NCBI GenBank assembly: GCA_958407555.1
Contig: CATYJC010000007.1
Coordinates: 1-28,177, forward strand
Direction: 5' to 3'
Origin: an uncultured Collinsella sp.
GTDB lineage: Bacteria > Actinomycetota > Coriobacteriia > Coriobacteriales > Coriobacteriaceae
DNA length: 28,177 nt
Program-made: the position numbers and the translations under genes
Notes under the pieces: generated by a model
Seen by the model: only the letters and a program-made list of their open reading frames with translations
What the model was told of the DNA's origin: nothing
Database searches by the model: none
Shown: piece after piece, positions 1 through 8,350 of the stretch
Numbering within the stretch: the stretch's first letter is position 1
How the letters are laid out: every line of letters begins with the position of its first letter

Positions 1-17
1 TTCCGTCCTCTTATACC

Positions 18-53
18 AAAAAGACGGCCCTCCAAACGGAGCGACCGTCTTTT
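18..53 (-). terminator. Rho-independent terminator-like hairpin
   Basis: A nine-base-pair stem (AAAAGACGG at 19-27 with CCGTCTTTT at 45-53) encloses a second small stem CTCC/GGAG. Read on the minus strand it ends in a run of five T. It lies about 170 bases beyond the purH stop, so it probably ends the purH transcript, or that of a gene lying to the left. Confidence 0.6.
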
Positions 54-143
54 GCAGAGATTATTTTGACGATACGGCCAGGCGACCGATCGGCTTAATG
101 GGATAGAACAACATCCCTTTAAGGGTTTTCCAAGTGTCCGAGA

Positions 144-202
144 TTGCCCCGAAAGAGGAGTGCCGCGTACTAAATGTACGCAAGCGACGGTTTGAGGGGC
201 AA
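144..202. other. Candidate structured RNA element in the purH 3' region
   Basis: Two nested perfect stems are visible: an outer TTGCCCC (144-150) with GGGGCAA (196-202), and an inner GCGTAC (165-170) with GTACGC (176-181) closing a five-base loop. The 14 bases on each side between the stems pair only partly. The element sits between the purH stop and the hairpin at 18-53, so it is probably transcribed as the purH 3' UTR or as the leader of a gene to the left. It matches no riboswitch family that I recognise. Chance pairing is possible. Confidence 0.3.
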
Positions 203-224
203 GGTCGGGTGCTTGGGAAAGCCT

Positions 225-1832
225 CTAGTGCCTAAAATGCCTGGCACCCGTGAAGACCATCGCAATACCATGCTCGTTGCAGGCCTGGACGCTCTCGTCG
301 TCGCGCTTGGAGCCGCCGGGCTGAATGATGCAGGTCACGCCGTGCGCGGCAAGCACGTCGACGTTGTCACGGAACGGGAAGAACGCGTCGCTTGCACAGG
401 CAAAGCCGCCCTTCTCCACGCCCTCGCGCTCGCAGAAGTCCTCGGCGCGCTCGCAGGCAAGCAGTGCAGAGTCAACGCGGTTGGGCTGACCCGGGCCCAT
501 ACCAATGCCGGCCTTACCCTTGGAGACCAGGATGGCGTTGGACTTGACGCCCTTGCAGACCTTCCAGGCAAACTCGAGCTCGGCCATCTCGGCGTCGGTG
601 GGCTTGCGGTCGGTGGGGAACGTAAAGGTCGCAGGATCCTCGGTCACGTGGTCGACCTCCTGCACCAGCATGCCGCCGTCGACGGAGCGCAGCTCCACCT
701 GGGCGCCGTGGTCCACGCCGCCGGTGGCCAGCACGCGCAGGTTGGGGCGCTTGGCCATGCGCTCGAGCGCCTCGGCAGTGTAGCTCGGGGCGATGATAAC
801 CTCGACGAACTGCTTGTTCTGATCGGCAAAGTGCTCAACCAGCTCATAGGGAACCTCGCGGTTGCAGGCGATGATGCCGCCAAAGGCGCTCTTGGGATCG
901 CAGGCGAAGGCGCGGTCGTAGGCGGCCGTGATGTCCTCGGCCACGGCGGAGCCGCAGGGGTTCTGATGCTTGAGGATCACGCAGGCCGGCTCGTCGAACT
1001 CGCGGACTAGGTTCCAAGCGGCGTCGGCATCCAGATAGTTGTTGTAGCTGAGCGGCTTGCCCTGGATCTGCTCGGAGCCCACGAGCGGGAACTGCGAGCT
1101 CGCGGTATTCTCGCAGCCCTCGGCAAAGCGATAGACCGTGGCCTTCTGCTGAGGATTCTCGCCATAGCGCAGGTCGTCGACCTTCTCCAGCGAGATCTCG
1201 AGCTTGGCAGAGGTGTCCGCCACGTCGCTTGCCTGGGCGGCGAGCCAACGGGAGATAGCCGTGTCGTAGGCGGCGGTGGTCTGGTAGACCTTCACCTGCA
1301 GGCGACGACGGGTAGAAAGCGTGGTGCAGCCACCGGTCTCGCGCATCTCGGCCAGGACGGCATCATAGTCGGCCGGGTCGGAGATGACGGTAACGCTCGC
1401 GGCGTTCTTGGCGGCAGAGCGCAGCATGGAAGGACCGCCGATGTCGATGTGCTCGATGGCATCCGCGAAGGTGACCTCGGGGTTGGCGACGGTCTTCTCG
1501 AACTCGTACAGGTTGACGACGACCAGGTCGATCAGCTTAATGCCGTGCTGTGCCGCCTCCTGCATGTGCTGCTCGGAATCGCGGCGGGCCAGCAGCGCGC
1601 CGTGAACCTTGGGGTGCAGGGTCTTAACGCGGCCGTCCATCATCTCGGGATAGCCCGTGAACTCCTCGATGGGGGTTACGGGGACGCCCGCGTCCTCGAT
1701 GGCACGAGCCGTGCCGCCCGTAGAGATGATCTCGACGCCAAAGTCATCGACCAGCGCCCGTGCGAAATCGACGACGCCCGTCTTATCGGTAACCGAGATC
1801 AACGCGCGTGCGATCTTCACATCAGATCCCAT
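225..1832 (-). CDS. purH: Bifunctional AICAR formyltransferase / IMP cyclohydrolase
   Basis: PurH carries out the last two steps of purine synthesis in the cytosol: formylation of AICAR with 10-formyl-THF, then ring closure to IMP. The 535 residues are close to the usual length. The N-terminal MGS-like cyclohydrolase part has STGGTARAI and HPKVHGALLARR. The transformylase part has GENPQQKATVYR, KHQNPCGSA, DPKSAFGGI, KSNAI and the C-terminal QPGGSKRDDE and TGARHFRH. The start at 1832 has a good ribosome site (ACAGGAGG) seven or so bases upstream. No other purine gene is next to it here, and the neighbouring acetyltransferase is divergent. A palindrome at 1907-1928 lies in the upstream region and could be regulatory. 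Confidence is high because every family motif is intact. Confidence 0.98.
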   Translation of the reverse strand: MGSDVKIARALISVTDKTGVVDFARALVDDFGVEIISTGGTARAIEDAGVPVTPIEEFTGYPEMMDGRVKTLHPKVHGALLARRDSEQHMQEAAQHGIKLIDLVVVNLYEFEKTVANPEVTFADAIEHIDIGGPSMLRSAAKNAASVTVISDPADYDAVLAEMRETGGCTTLSTRRRLQVKVYQTTAAYDTAISRWLAAQASDVADTSAKLEISLEKVDDLRYGENPQQKATVYRFAEGCENTASSQFPLVGSEQIQGKPLSYNNYLDADAAWNLVREFDEPACVILKHQNPCGSAVAEDITAAYDRAFACDPKSAFGGIIACNREVPYELVEHFADQNKQFVEVIIAPSYTAEALERMAKRPNLRVLATGGVDHGAQVELRSVDGGMLVQEVDHVTEDPATFTFPTDRKPTDAEMAELEFAWKVCKGVKSNAILVSKGKAGIGMGPGQPNRVDSALLACERAEDFCEREGVEKGGFACASDAFFPFRDNVDVLAAHGVTCIIQPGGSKRDDESVQACNEHGIAMVFTGARHFRH

Positions 1833-1906
1833 GCAGTCCTCCTGTCTGGTACGCCGCCGTGCTCTGTGAGCCGGTGATACGTCGATCTGCAGCGCTCGCG
1901 CAGCGG

Positions 1907-1928
1907 CATTGAAAATACTGATTCAATG
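1907..1928. promoter_or_regulatory. Palindrome between divergent purH and GNAT gene
   Basis: CATTGAA (1907-1913) and TTCAATG (1922-1928) form a perfect 7-bp inverted repeat around eight bases, about 75 bp upstream of the purH start. The size and position suit a dimeric repressor, but I cannot match it to a known operator, and no strong promoter hexamers are obvious nearby. The rest of the 277-bp gap holds only the acetyltransferase ribosome site AAAGAGG. Confidence 0.3.
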
Positions 1929-2109
1929 TAGCGCATCGAGCGCATCGATGCACCCCGCAACGGGCGCATATGCAGAAAAAGTTTGCGAGCGGAGGGGATG
2001 GGCACGGCACCGGGCACGGTGAGTTCATGGAACACAGGGGCACCATAATTAGATGCCAATAGCGTGGTAGAACTGTGCTCGATATGCATCCGCAAAAGAA
2101 AGAGGCACC

Positions 2110-2751
2110 ATGGTCTCGCGGGTTCTCTACCGACCGTTTGATACCGAAGACTTCGACGCCATCGCGCTGATTCTACAGCAGCTTTGGCATGACAATTCGG
2201 ATAACGATGAGTACAACCGCCTCGAGGCCGCGTGCGACCTTGCCTACTGCCTTTCGTCTTCGACGTTTTCGCAAGTTGCCGTAATCGACGGTCAGGCGCG
2301 CGGCATTGCGCTCGCGCGTGCGGGACAGAGCTCCGGCGCCACCGTTAAGGAACATTGGCTGGATACCGAACGCGCACTGCTATCGCAGATGCGCGAGCTG
2401 GAGCCCGATGCCTGCGCCGAGTATCTCTCGTTTGTGCGCGCAACCATCCGAACCAATAACCGCCTGCTCGAAAGCAGCCCGTTGCCACACGACAACGAGG
2501 TCACGCTGCTTGCCGTAGATCGCGACGTCCATGGCCTGGGCGTTGGCTCGGTGTTGCTCGACGCCGCAGTCTCGTACCTATCCTCGCGCGGGGCGACGAG
2601 GGCGCACCTGTACACCGACTCCAACTGCTCGTGGAAGTTCTACGAGCTGCATGGCTTTAAGCGCACGGCCACGCACCGCGCCAACCGCGAAGAGCGCCGT
2701 CACGACATGCCGCGCGAAAGCTTCCTCTACGAACTCGACCTAACAGCCTAG
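2110..2751 (+). CDS. GNAT family N-acetyltransferase
   Basis: This is a 213-residue single-domain protein. The acetyl-CoA site is seen around residues 138-155 (RDVHGLGVGSVLLDAA, the R/Q-x-x-G-x-G/A pattern), followed by the typical last strands LYTDSNCSWKFYELHGFKR. The N-terminal third (aspartate-rich, helical) is not diagnostic of a substrate. The start at 2110 follows AAAGAGG at a suitable distance. It is divergent from purH and convergent with the DUF2207 gene, so it is probably transcribed alone. It does not resemble the TacT-type toxin GNATs, since no antitoxin gene precedes it. The substrate is unknown. Confidence 0.85.
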   Translation: MVSRVLYRPFDTEDFDAIALILQQLWHDNSDNDEYNRLEAACDLAYCLSSSTFSQVAVIDGQARGIALARAGQSSGATVKEHWLDTERALLSQMRELEPDACAEYLSFVRATIRTNNRLLESSPLPHDNEVTLLAVDRDVHGLGVGSVLLDAAVSYLSSRGATRAHLYTDSNCSWKFYELHGFKRTATHRANREERRHDMPRESFLYELDLTA

Positions 2752-2766
2752 GCCCAGCAGCCATAC

Positions 2767-2809
2767 CTAGTCATTTAGGAACGTCCCCAGTGACTAGTCG
2801 TTGGGGGAC
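2767..2809. repeat. Intergenic palindromic repeat, copy A
   Basis: CTAGTCA (2767-2773) pairs with TGACTAG (2791-2797). In an alternative fold, GTCCCC (2783-2788) pairs with GGGGAC (2804-2809). The segment from 2773 aligns with 4956-4988: 16 of the first 22 positions match and all six differences are transitions. It looks like a short dispersed intergenic repeat, but I cannot confirm its copy number from this window. Confidence 0.4.
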
Positions 2810-2828
2810 AGTCTTCGTAGGTAGCGCA

Positions 2829-2876
2829 TAAAAAGGGATGGGCTTCCCCCGACGGCTGTCGAGAAAAGCCCATCCC
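2829..2876 (-). terminator. Terminator of the DUF2207 gene
   Basis: A perfect 11-bp stem joins GGGATGGGCTT (2835-2845) and AAGCCCATCCC (2866-2876). On the minus strand it is followed by TTTTTATG, giving a standard intrinsic terminator 14 bases past the stop of the DUF2207 gene. Confidence 0.85.
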
Positions 2877-2890
2877 ATAATTTACGACCG

Positions 2891-4837
2891 TTAGAACGTT
2901 CCGCCGCCGCCTCCGCCGACGCCGCCACCGCCGCCACCGGAAAAGCCGCCGCCGCTGCCGCCGCTCGAGCTATCGGAACTCGAAGCCAGCTCGCGGATGG
3001 TCTCGTGATACACATCGTTGAACGAATCGAGCGGAGACTCGTTGCCGTAGTGATGGTAATACCACCAGTAGCAGGGGTAGTTGTCGTAGAAATCGTCGCT
3101 GTTGCGCAGATCCGCAGGCACGGCCTCGGCCAGCTGTCGCAGCACTTCTTTCGAAACGCCCAGGGCAACGCCCATCACCAGCAGTTTGTTCCATAAGATC
3201 AGATCGTTGGGGATGGCCTCTTTCAGGCGCGTAAAGTCCTCGAGCCAATGCTTGAGCGCCTTGCAGCGAGCCGCCACCTCGGCGCCCTCCGGCGTGTAAC
3301 GGCGGAAGGTGCAGCTCAGGACAAAGCCCACGATCGTGACGGGGATCGAGATCATAGCGGCACCGACGTTGGCATCCGCAAAGTCGGTATAGAACAGAGA
3401 GCCCAGAATGCCAAAGACAATGATGATGCCGAGAACCAGGCCGGCCACCATCGCGATAGTGCCATCCGAAGCAATAAGCTCGCGCGCCTCCAGCTTGCCC
3501 TTAACCGTGCTCTGATAGTCCTCAAGCTTGTCGCCAACAGATGTGGTGCGCTCGTTAGCGTACTCCTCCAGCTCGCTAAACGTGCGCGAACGGACTCCGT
3601 CCTTATCGGGCTTAACGCCGGCGAAGAAGACCTTGAGCACATCGCGATCGATGCCGTCCTTCTTGGCAGCCTTCCAAGCCTCATCGGTCACTGTGATGCG
3701 ATACGTCTGCTCCTCTTTTTCGCGACGGAGCAGACCCTTCTTCTTGGTCTCGGTCGCTTCTTCCAGCTTGATCACGCGGTCGTCGGTCAGCTTCATCAGT
3801 GTGGCGATATATGCCTGATCGGGCACGTCGTTCCAGCTCATAAGAGCTGCAAGCACCGCGGGATGGTCGGCCGAGGGCACATCGCGGAAGTACTCGTCCT
3901 GGAAGAGCGGCTTGGGCTTGGGCCTGCGCAGCTTGAGCATCACGATCACACCGGTATAGGCAACCGCCACAACAACACACACCACGGCAATCGCGTTGGC
4001 AACCGCACGCGCGTGCTCACGGCGGGCGTTGGCCTCGTCGGCCCACTCCTTCTCTTCGCTCAGGATCGTTGACATGCGCTCTTCGCCCGAGGCGGCAAGC
4101 TGCGGCACCCAGTCGCTGGGGAAGGCGATGCGTGCCTCGGCGAATTCGCCCTGATGCACGCAGGGAATGGTATAGGTGACCATGGGCTCGTCCGCATCGA
4201 GCGATACGTCGCCCGTCAGCGGGCCGTGGCCCCATGCGCGGAAGTTATCGCCCTTGACGGCCGCCGTCCCGGCAGCGGCATTTGCGAAGTACACTTCCAT
4301 CTCAACGTCATCGGAATCCGCAGACCAGCTGTCACCCACGAACTTCCAGTAGAGCTCGGCGGTATCGGCCCAGTTCATGACCGCACCGGTCATGGTGTAG
4401 CTCACGTAATAGATCGCGCTGTCGCCGCTCTCGTGGGGGCTGAAAACCTTAATCCTTACGCCGTCACCGGTCTGCTCGACCGTATAGACGCCAGAGTCGC
4501 CCTTATTCGCGCTATCGACTTTGTTAAACGCGGCATCGTCTTCCTCGACGCTCAGCACATCGACGCCCGCCGTGCCGCCCTGCTGGTTGGTGCCCGTATT
4601 GATCTCCCAAAACACGCCGTTGATGTCGTCATCGAAATCAAACTGGCGCCCCTCGACAACGGTCAGCGAGCCGTCGGCCTCGACCGTGGCGCCGATATAG
4701 GTTTGGGTCATGGAGTAGCCGTCGGCACATGCAACGGCGGGCAACAGCAGCAGTGCGCACGTGACGAGCGCGCAAATGGAAGCAAATCGCGCAAACAGGC
4801 AGCGCTGCCGACAAGTATTGGCAACGGGGGCGTTCAT
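2891..4837 (-). CDS. DUF2207 domain membrane protein with glycine-rich tail
   Basis: This is a 648-residue predicted envelope protein. The start at 4837 is chosen because AAAGGA lies seven bases upstream and it leads straight into a signal peptide (about residues 12-38, ending AVACA). A DUF2207-like extracellular region follows (about 40-275), with DGSLTVVE and the pattern NGVFWEI. Then come a membrane segment (about 278-302), a basic cytoplasmic region, and two more membrane segments (about 460-482 and 490-510). The C-terminus holds the NYPCYWWYY cluster and a tail of about 24 residues made almost only of Ser and Gly (625-648). This ending is typical of DUF2207 proteins, whose role is unknown. 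It stands alone, with its own terminator. A 40-residue upstream extension is open but has no signal or ribosome site. Confidence 0.88.
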   Translation of the reverse strand: MNAPVANTCRQRCLFARFASICALVTCALLLLPAVACADGYSMTQTYIGATVEADGSLTVVEGRQFDFDDDINGVFWEINTGTNQQGGTAGVDVLSVEEDDAAFNKVDSANKGDSGVYTVEQTGDGVRIKVFSPHESGDSAIYYVSYTMTGAVMNWADTAELYWKFVGDSWSADSDDVEMEVYFANAAAGTAAVKGDNFRAWGHGPLTGDVSLDADEPMVTYTIPCVHQGEFAEARIAFPSDWVPQLAASGEERMSTILSEEKEWADEANARREHARAVANAIAVVCVVVAVAYTGVIVMLKLRRPKPKPLFQDEYFRDVPSADHPAVLAALMSWNDVPDQAYIATLMKLTDDRVIKLEEATETKKKGLLRREKEEQTYRITVTDEAWKAAKKDGIDRDVLKVFFAGVKPDKDGVRSRTFSELEEYANERTTSVGDKLEDYQSTVKGKLEARELIASDGTIAMVAGLVLGIIIVFGILGSLFYTDFADANVGAAMISIPVTIVGFVLSCTFRRYTPEGAEVAARCKALKHWLEDFTRLKEAIPNDLILWNKLLVMGVALGVSKEVLRQLAEAVPADLRNSDDFYDNYPCYWWYYHHYGNESPLDSFNDVYHETIRELASSSDSSSGGSGGGFSGGGGGGVGGGGGGTF

Positions 4838-4927
4838 AGGCACATCCTTTGTCTGTAAAACCAACATCGCCATTGTCCCACGTTTGCGGACACACATGAC
4901 GAATATCTGGGCCAACGGAACGTCAAA

Positions 4928-4943
4928 TGGGACAAAAGTCCCA
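4928..4943. promoter_or_regulatory. Perfect 16-bp palindrome upstream of the DUF2207 gene
   Basis: TGGGAC and GTCCCA surround AAAA. On the minus strand it is directly followed by TTGACG, a fair -35 box, so it could be an operator for the DUF2207 gene. No convincing -10 at 17 bp is seen. It may instead belong to the neighbouring dispersed repeat. Confidence 0.3.
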
Positions 4944-4955
4944 CCCGAGTCTGGC

Positions 4956-4988
4956 ACTTAGGGACGTTCCTAATGATCTATTGGGGAC
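4956..4988. repeat. Intergenic repeat, copy B
   Basis: This degenerate copy of the 2773-2809 sequence is in the same orientation and shares the core TTAGG-ACGT-CC and the trailing GGGGAC. The two copies flank the DUF2207 gene as direct repeats. The 564 bp between 4838 and 5401 hold no gene that I can support. Only this repeat, the palindrome before it and the hairpin at 5230-5263 stand out. Confidence 0.35.
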
Positions 4989-5229
4989 GGAGGAAAACGG
5001 ATCATTGGGTTGAACCGACGGACTGCAACAAATTTGTCGTTTGGGACGTTCTTTGGCCGAGTCCCGCGCCAACGATAGATACCACTTCACAGCTCCGTCA
5101 CAGGTGTAGCGGCTTTGTGTGGGCGCGGCATGCGCTGATTGAGCCGTCAGTCGAGGGGCATAAAGCAGTTGAGCGAAAACGGTTGCCCCTTTCCCGTTCG
5201 CTCGAGGATCATGTCCCCCTTTTCCGCGG

Positions 5230-5263
5230 AAACCCCGGCAGTTGCGAAGAGCTGCCGGGGTTT
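5230..5263 (+). terminator. Strong GC hairpin upstream of gluQ
   Basis: AAACCCCGGCAG (5230-5241) pairs perfectly with CTGCCGGGGTTT (5252-5263). The plus strand continues TTTCTGT, a weak T tract. No gene that would need this terminator is recognised upstream on the plus strand, so it may end a small RNA from 4990-5230 or act in the gluQ leader. Confidence 0.5.
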
Positions 5264-5401
5264 CTGTCGTGTATAAGGCCGAGTCGGCGTACGGCGATCG
5301 AGACGTTGGGCCGCAGACCCACCGTGCGCAATGCGCAGCGCCGCCAACTTACGAGCCACGGAAACGCCTTCCCTACCGTGCCCCGCGCTATACTCGTCCG
5401 C

Positions 5402-6583
5402 ATGGATATCAAAACACGCAACATACCAACGCCCGCCGCGGATGCGCCAACGACGCAGCCTGCCTCCGTTCCCGCACCTGTCGTGGGCCGTTTTGCCCCG
5501 TCGCCCTCGGGCCGCATGCACCTGGGCAACGTGTTCAGCTGCCTGTGCGCGTGGCTTTCGGCCCGCAGCCAGGGCGGCAGCATCGTGTTGCGCATCGAGG
5601 ACCTGGACGATCGCTGCAAGCGCCCGGAACTTGCCACTCAACTGATTGACGACCTGACCTGGCTGGGGCTTCAGTGGGACGAAGGCCCCTACTACCAGCA
5701 CGATCGCCTCGACCTGTACGAGGGCGCCTTGCGCCAGCTGCAAGACGCCAGCCTCACCTACCCCTGCTTTTGCACGCGTGCCGAGCTCCACGCTGCGAGC
5801 GCGCCGCACGCCAGCGACGGCACGCCCATCTACCGCGGCGCCTGCCGAGGCCTTTCGGCCGAAGAGGTCGCCCGCCGCAGCGCCCTGCGCGCCCCGGCCA
5901 CGCGCCTGCGCGTGCCCGACATTGACGACCTCGCGGGCGACGTGATCGAATTCGTGGACCGCACGTACGGTGCCCAATGCGAAGCGCTCGCCACCGAGTG
6001 CGGCGACTTTTTGGTGCGCCGCAGCGACGGCGTGTTTGCCTATCAGCTAGCCGTGGTGGTCGACGACGCCGCCATGGGCGTTACCGAGGTCGTGCGCGGA
6101 TGCGACCTGCTGGGCTCCACGCCGCGCCAAATCTACCTGCAGCATCTGCTGGGACTTCCCACGCCGCACTACGCACATATTCCGCTGCTCATGTCACCGG
6201 ATGGCCGCCGCCTTTCCAAGCGCGACCGCGATCTGGACCTGGGCGAGCTCCGCGCCCGCTTTGGCACGCCCGAGGCGCTGCTGGGCTGGCTCGCCGGGCA
6301 AACGGGCATCGCGCCGGACGCCACGCCACGCTCTGCCGAGCAGCTGGTCGAGCACTTTAGCTGGGACGCTATCCGCGCACACCGGGAGAACATCGTTATG
6401 GATGAAAGGACAGGCACGCAACAGACGGCAGCCCACCCTGACGAGCACCTCGATAGCGACATTGCCAAAGTATCAACAACCCATCTTTCGCCAGAGGGGT
6501 TCGATGCGTTCTGCGAAATACTTGACTCTCCCACGCCTGAAGCTGCGAAAACGTTACTCGAGCGCAAGCCGGCTTGGGAGTAA
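5402..6583 (+). CDS. gluQ: Glutamyl-Q tRNA(Asp) synthetase with an antitoxin-like C-terminal tail
   Basis: GluQ-RS is a GluRS catalytic-core paralogue that glutamylates queuosine in tRNA-Asp. The start at 5402 is chosen because homology begins soon after (VVGRFAPSPSGRMHLGN, residues 28-43, with the HIGH-like element). The open frame further upstream has no family resemblance. A zinc site of the GluQ-RS type is visible as CFC followed by YRGAC. The second signature is LSKRD. The family core ends near ENIVMDE (about residue 335), giving the usual size of about 300. The last 41 residues (353-393, bases 6458-6580) do not belong to it. They contain LSPEGFDAFCEILDSP and end LLERKPAWE, the pattern that closes DUF1778 (TacA-type) antitoxins. 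This tail also looks lower in GC. No GNAT toxin follows; a convergent gene starts 52 bases on. Confidence 0.93.
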   Translation: MDIKTRNIPTPAADAPTTQPASVPAPVVGRFAPSPSGRMHLGNVFSCLCAWLSARSQGGSIVLRIEDLDDRCKRPELATQLIDDLTWLGLQWDEGPYYQHDRLDLYEGALRQLQDASLTYPCFCTRAELHAASAPHASDGTPIYRGACRGLSAEEVARRSALRAPATRLRVPDIDDLAGDVIEFVDRTYGAQCEALATECGDFLVRRSDGVFAYQLAVVVDDAAMGVTEVVRGCDLLGSTPRQIYLQHLLGLPTPHYAHIPLLMSPDGRRLSKRDRDLDLGELRARFGTPEALLGWLAGQTGIAPDATPRSAEQLVEHFSWDAIRAHRENIVMDERTGTQQTAAHPDEHLDSDIAKVSTTHLSPEGFDAFCEILDSPTPEAAKTLLERKPAWE

Positions 6584-6635
6584 ATCCCTTAACAAATCGG
6601 TTTTGGTTCGCCACGAAGCTCATTCGTCCGCGCCC

Positions 6636-7361
6636 CTACATGACGTCCCAGGGCTGGAGCTCGTCGCCCAGGTGAACGATGCAGTCGTAGAGTACGGTGT
6701 GACGCTCGGCCGGGTTGGCATCCCGATGGAAATGCCCGTAGTACCAGCGCTTGTAGTCCAAGCGATCTTCCAGCTCATCGAAAAACGCCGTAAGTCGATC
6801 AACGGCGGGGTAATTCCAGCCGGGTGCCGGATAGAGCGTGGGCGAAAGCATGCGCGTAGAGCAGGTGTGGGTGATTACGTAGTCAACCTTCCAGCCCACG
6901 CTGTCGAGCTTTGCCCGCGCCTCCTCAAAGTTGCGCTCGTCCGGCAGCTCCTGCGGCCACCAGCTGGAATACGGAATGCGGTATTCCTTATCCACGCTCG
7001 TGGCGCCGCCCATGGTAAAGATCGTTGAGCCGTCGAGCTCAAAAACCTCGCCGCGCGTCAGGCGCCGTATGGGAGAGGTATCCGACAGGCGCTGCGTCAG
7101 CCCACCGTGCCACAGCTCCATGGGACGCTCCACCCAGTGATCGAAACGCTCGTGGTTGCCGTCGACGAACAGCACGGTATAGGGACGCGATTCCAGCCAG
7201 GCGATATCGGCGCATTCCTCAGCAGAGAAATCCAACGGAAAGCCAAAGTCGCCCGCAACAATCAGATAGTCGTCGCTCGTCAGGCTATCCCCAAGCTCCC
7301 AATCGCGCAGCTTTTGCATGTCGAGGCCGCCGTGAATATCGCCTGTCACATAGACCGTCAT
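6636..7361 (-). CDS. Metallophosphoesterase (calcineurin-like)
   Basis: This 241-residue protein is predicted to be a soluble two-metal phosphoesterase. All the family motifs are in order: GDIHG near residue 7, AGDFG near 57, DGNHERFD near 87, THT near 165 and YGHFH near 208. The substrate is not evident; relatives cleave phosphomonoesters, cyclic nucleotides or dinucleotides. Its start overlaps the stop of the upstream metallophosphoesterase by four bases (ATGA), so the two are translated together. The two proteins share only the metal motifs. Confidence 0.9.
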   Translation of the reverse strand: MTVYVTGDIHGGLDMQKLRDWELGDSLTSDDYLIVAGDFGFPLDFSAEECADIAWLESRPYTVLFVDGNHERFDHWVERPMELWHGGLTQRLSDTSPIRRLTRGEVFELDGSTIFTMGGATSVDKEYRIPYSSWWPQELPDERNFEEARAKLDSVGWKVDYVITHTCSTRMLSPTLYPAPGWNYPAVDRLTAFFDELEDRLDYKRWYYGHFHRDANPAERHTVLYDCIVHLGDELQPWDVM

Positions 7362-7996
7362 CGGATCACCACTTCCCTCTTATAGGCTTCGAGATCGTGC
7401 TCGATCTGCTCGTCACCCGTGGCGTTGACCCACCACGGCCATTTAACGCACCGCATCGGCTCGTCTACCTGCGCAAACCACGACCTGAGCTCCTCCAGGC
7501 TCACGGGGGCGTAGCTGTTAGCGTCCACACCCACGTCATAGCGCAGCAGCCCCTGCCTGAGGTTGAACTTGTTGTACTCGCCGCCGCAGCTGTGGATATG
7601 CCCGTGCAGATGCCAACTGCCGTGCGACATGCCCTGCCAGTCGACCATGGGATAGTGACTCAACACGATTTTTTGGCGGTTGATCTTGAGCACGCAAATG
7701 GGCGGCTCGACGATAAAAGCATCCGCTACCGCAGGCTGCGTCCAGTCCTTGTCATGGTTGCCGGGCAGCAGGTGGACGCGTTTGCAGGCAATGCTTTTGC
7801 GCAGATCGTAGGCATCTTGGACCGTCATCTTAAAGCTAAAGTCGCCCAAGATGTAGAGCTCGTCATCCGCAGCAACTTTGCTGTTAATGTTGGCGACCAT
7901 GGCGTCGTTCATCTGCGCTACAGTCGACCAAGGCCTATCGCTAAGCCGTAGCATGTTCTCGTGTCCAAAGTGAGCATCGCTGGTAAACCAGATCAC
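7358..7996 (-). CDS. Metallophosphoesterase, second of an overlapping pair
   Basis: This is a predicted phosphoesterase of about 212 residues with SDAHFGH near the N-terminus, LGDFSF, LPGNHD, LSHYPM and LHGHIHS. The GTG start at 7996 is preferred because the strong site AGGAGGT ends only four bases before it, and because it places the first metal motif at residue 6, as usual. An ATG at 8026 in the same frame would add ten residues but lacks a well spaced ribosome site. The downstream metallophosphoesterase overlaps it by four bases, and the small membrane protein gene lies just upstream, suggesting a three-gene operon. The substrate is unknown. Confidence 0.88.
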   Translation of the reverse strand: MIWFTSDAHFGHENMLRLSDRPWSTVAQMNDAMVANINSKVAADDELYILGDFSFKMTVQDAYDLRKSIACKRVHLLPGNHDKDWTQPAVADAFIVEPPICVLKINRQKIVLSHYPMVDWQGMSHGSWHLHGHIHSCGGEYNKFNLRQGLLRYDVGVDANSYAPVSLEELRSWFAQVDEPMRCVKWPWWVNATGDEQIEHDLEAYKREVVIR

Positions 7997-8036
7997 GGGG
8001 ACCTCCTGTTGCTGCGGGGTATCCATCCTTTAGGGC

Positions 8037-8276
8037 TTACCCTTCATTCTTCCATCCAAACGGGTCAAGCACCCAAAAGATCAGATCGAGCACGCCGCCG
8101 GTCATCATGGCGCCGGCAAGGGCGATGCAAACGTGCAGAGAGCTGGCACTTCGGAGCACGTCGAACGGTCCCAAAACAGCCAGCAGCGCGACCGCTGCGC
8201 CGGCCGCGCACAGCGCGAGGCACGGTCCCGCGTCCTTGACGCACTTCTTTGCGAGATGCTTGGTGTTGTCACTCAT
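8037..8276 (-). CDS. Small hydrophobic membrane protein, unknown
   Basis: This 79-residue protein has two predicted membrane spans (about residues 17-37 and 45-68) and a short basic N-terminus (SDNTKHLAKK). The start at 8276 is chosen for its AAGGAG site nine bases upstream; a start 13 codons earlier is open but has no such site. I recognise no family. It ends 40 bases before the metallophosphoesterase pair and is probably co-transcribed with it. Confidence 0.65.
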   Translation of the reverse strand: MSDNTKHLAKKCVKDAGPCLALCAAGAAVALLAVLGPFDVLRSASSLHVCIALAGAMMTGGVLDLIFWVLDPFGWKNEG

Positions 8277-8350
8277 CAATATCGAACTCCTTAGAGGGTC
8301 GCTGTTCGGGTACATGCCGCCGCGGCAGAGCAGGGCGGTAGGGTAAGTGT

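Noticed and set aside
174..1010. 278-codon plus-strand frame opposite purH
   Set aside because: It is a shadow of purH; it begins inside the hairpin element and has no family resemblance.
2110..2751. GNAT gene as the toxin partner of the antitoxin-like tail in gluQ
   Set aside because: It is 3.7 kb away, is not preceded by an antitoxin, and its sequence does not resemble the TacT toxin group.
2891..2965. Glycine-rich C-terminus of the DUF2207 protein as a frameshift artefact
   Set aside because: Ser/Gly-rich tails are usual in DUF2207 proteins, the frame is continuous, and a terminator follows directly.
4973..5401. 143-codon upstream extension of gluQ
   Set aside because: It runs through a terminator-like hairpin and a repeat, shows no homology to GluQ-RS, and homology begins only after 5402.
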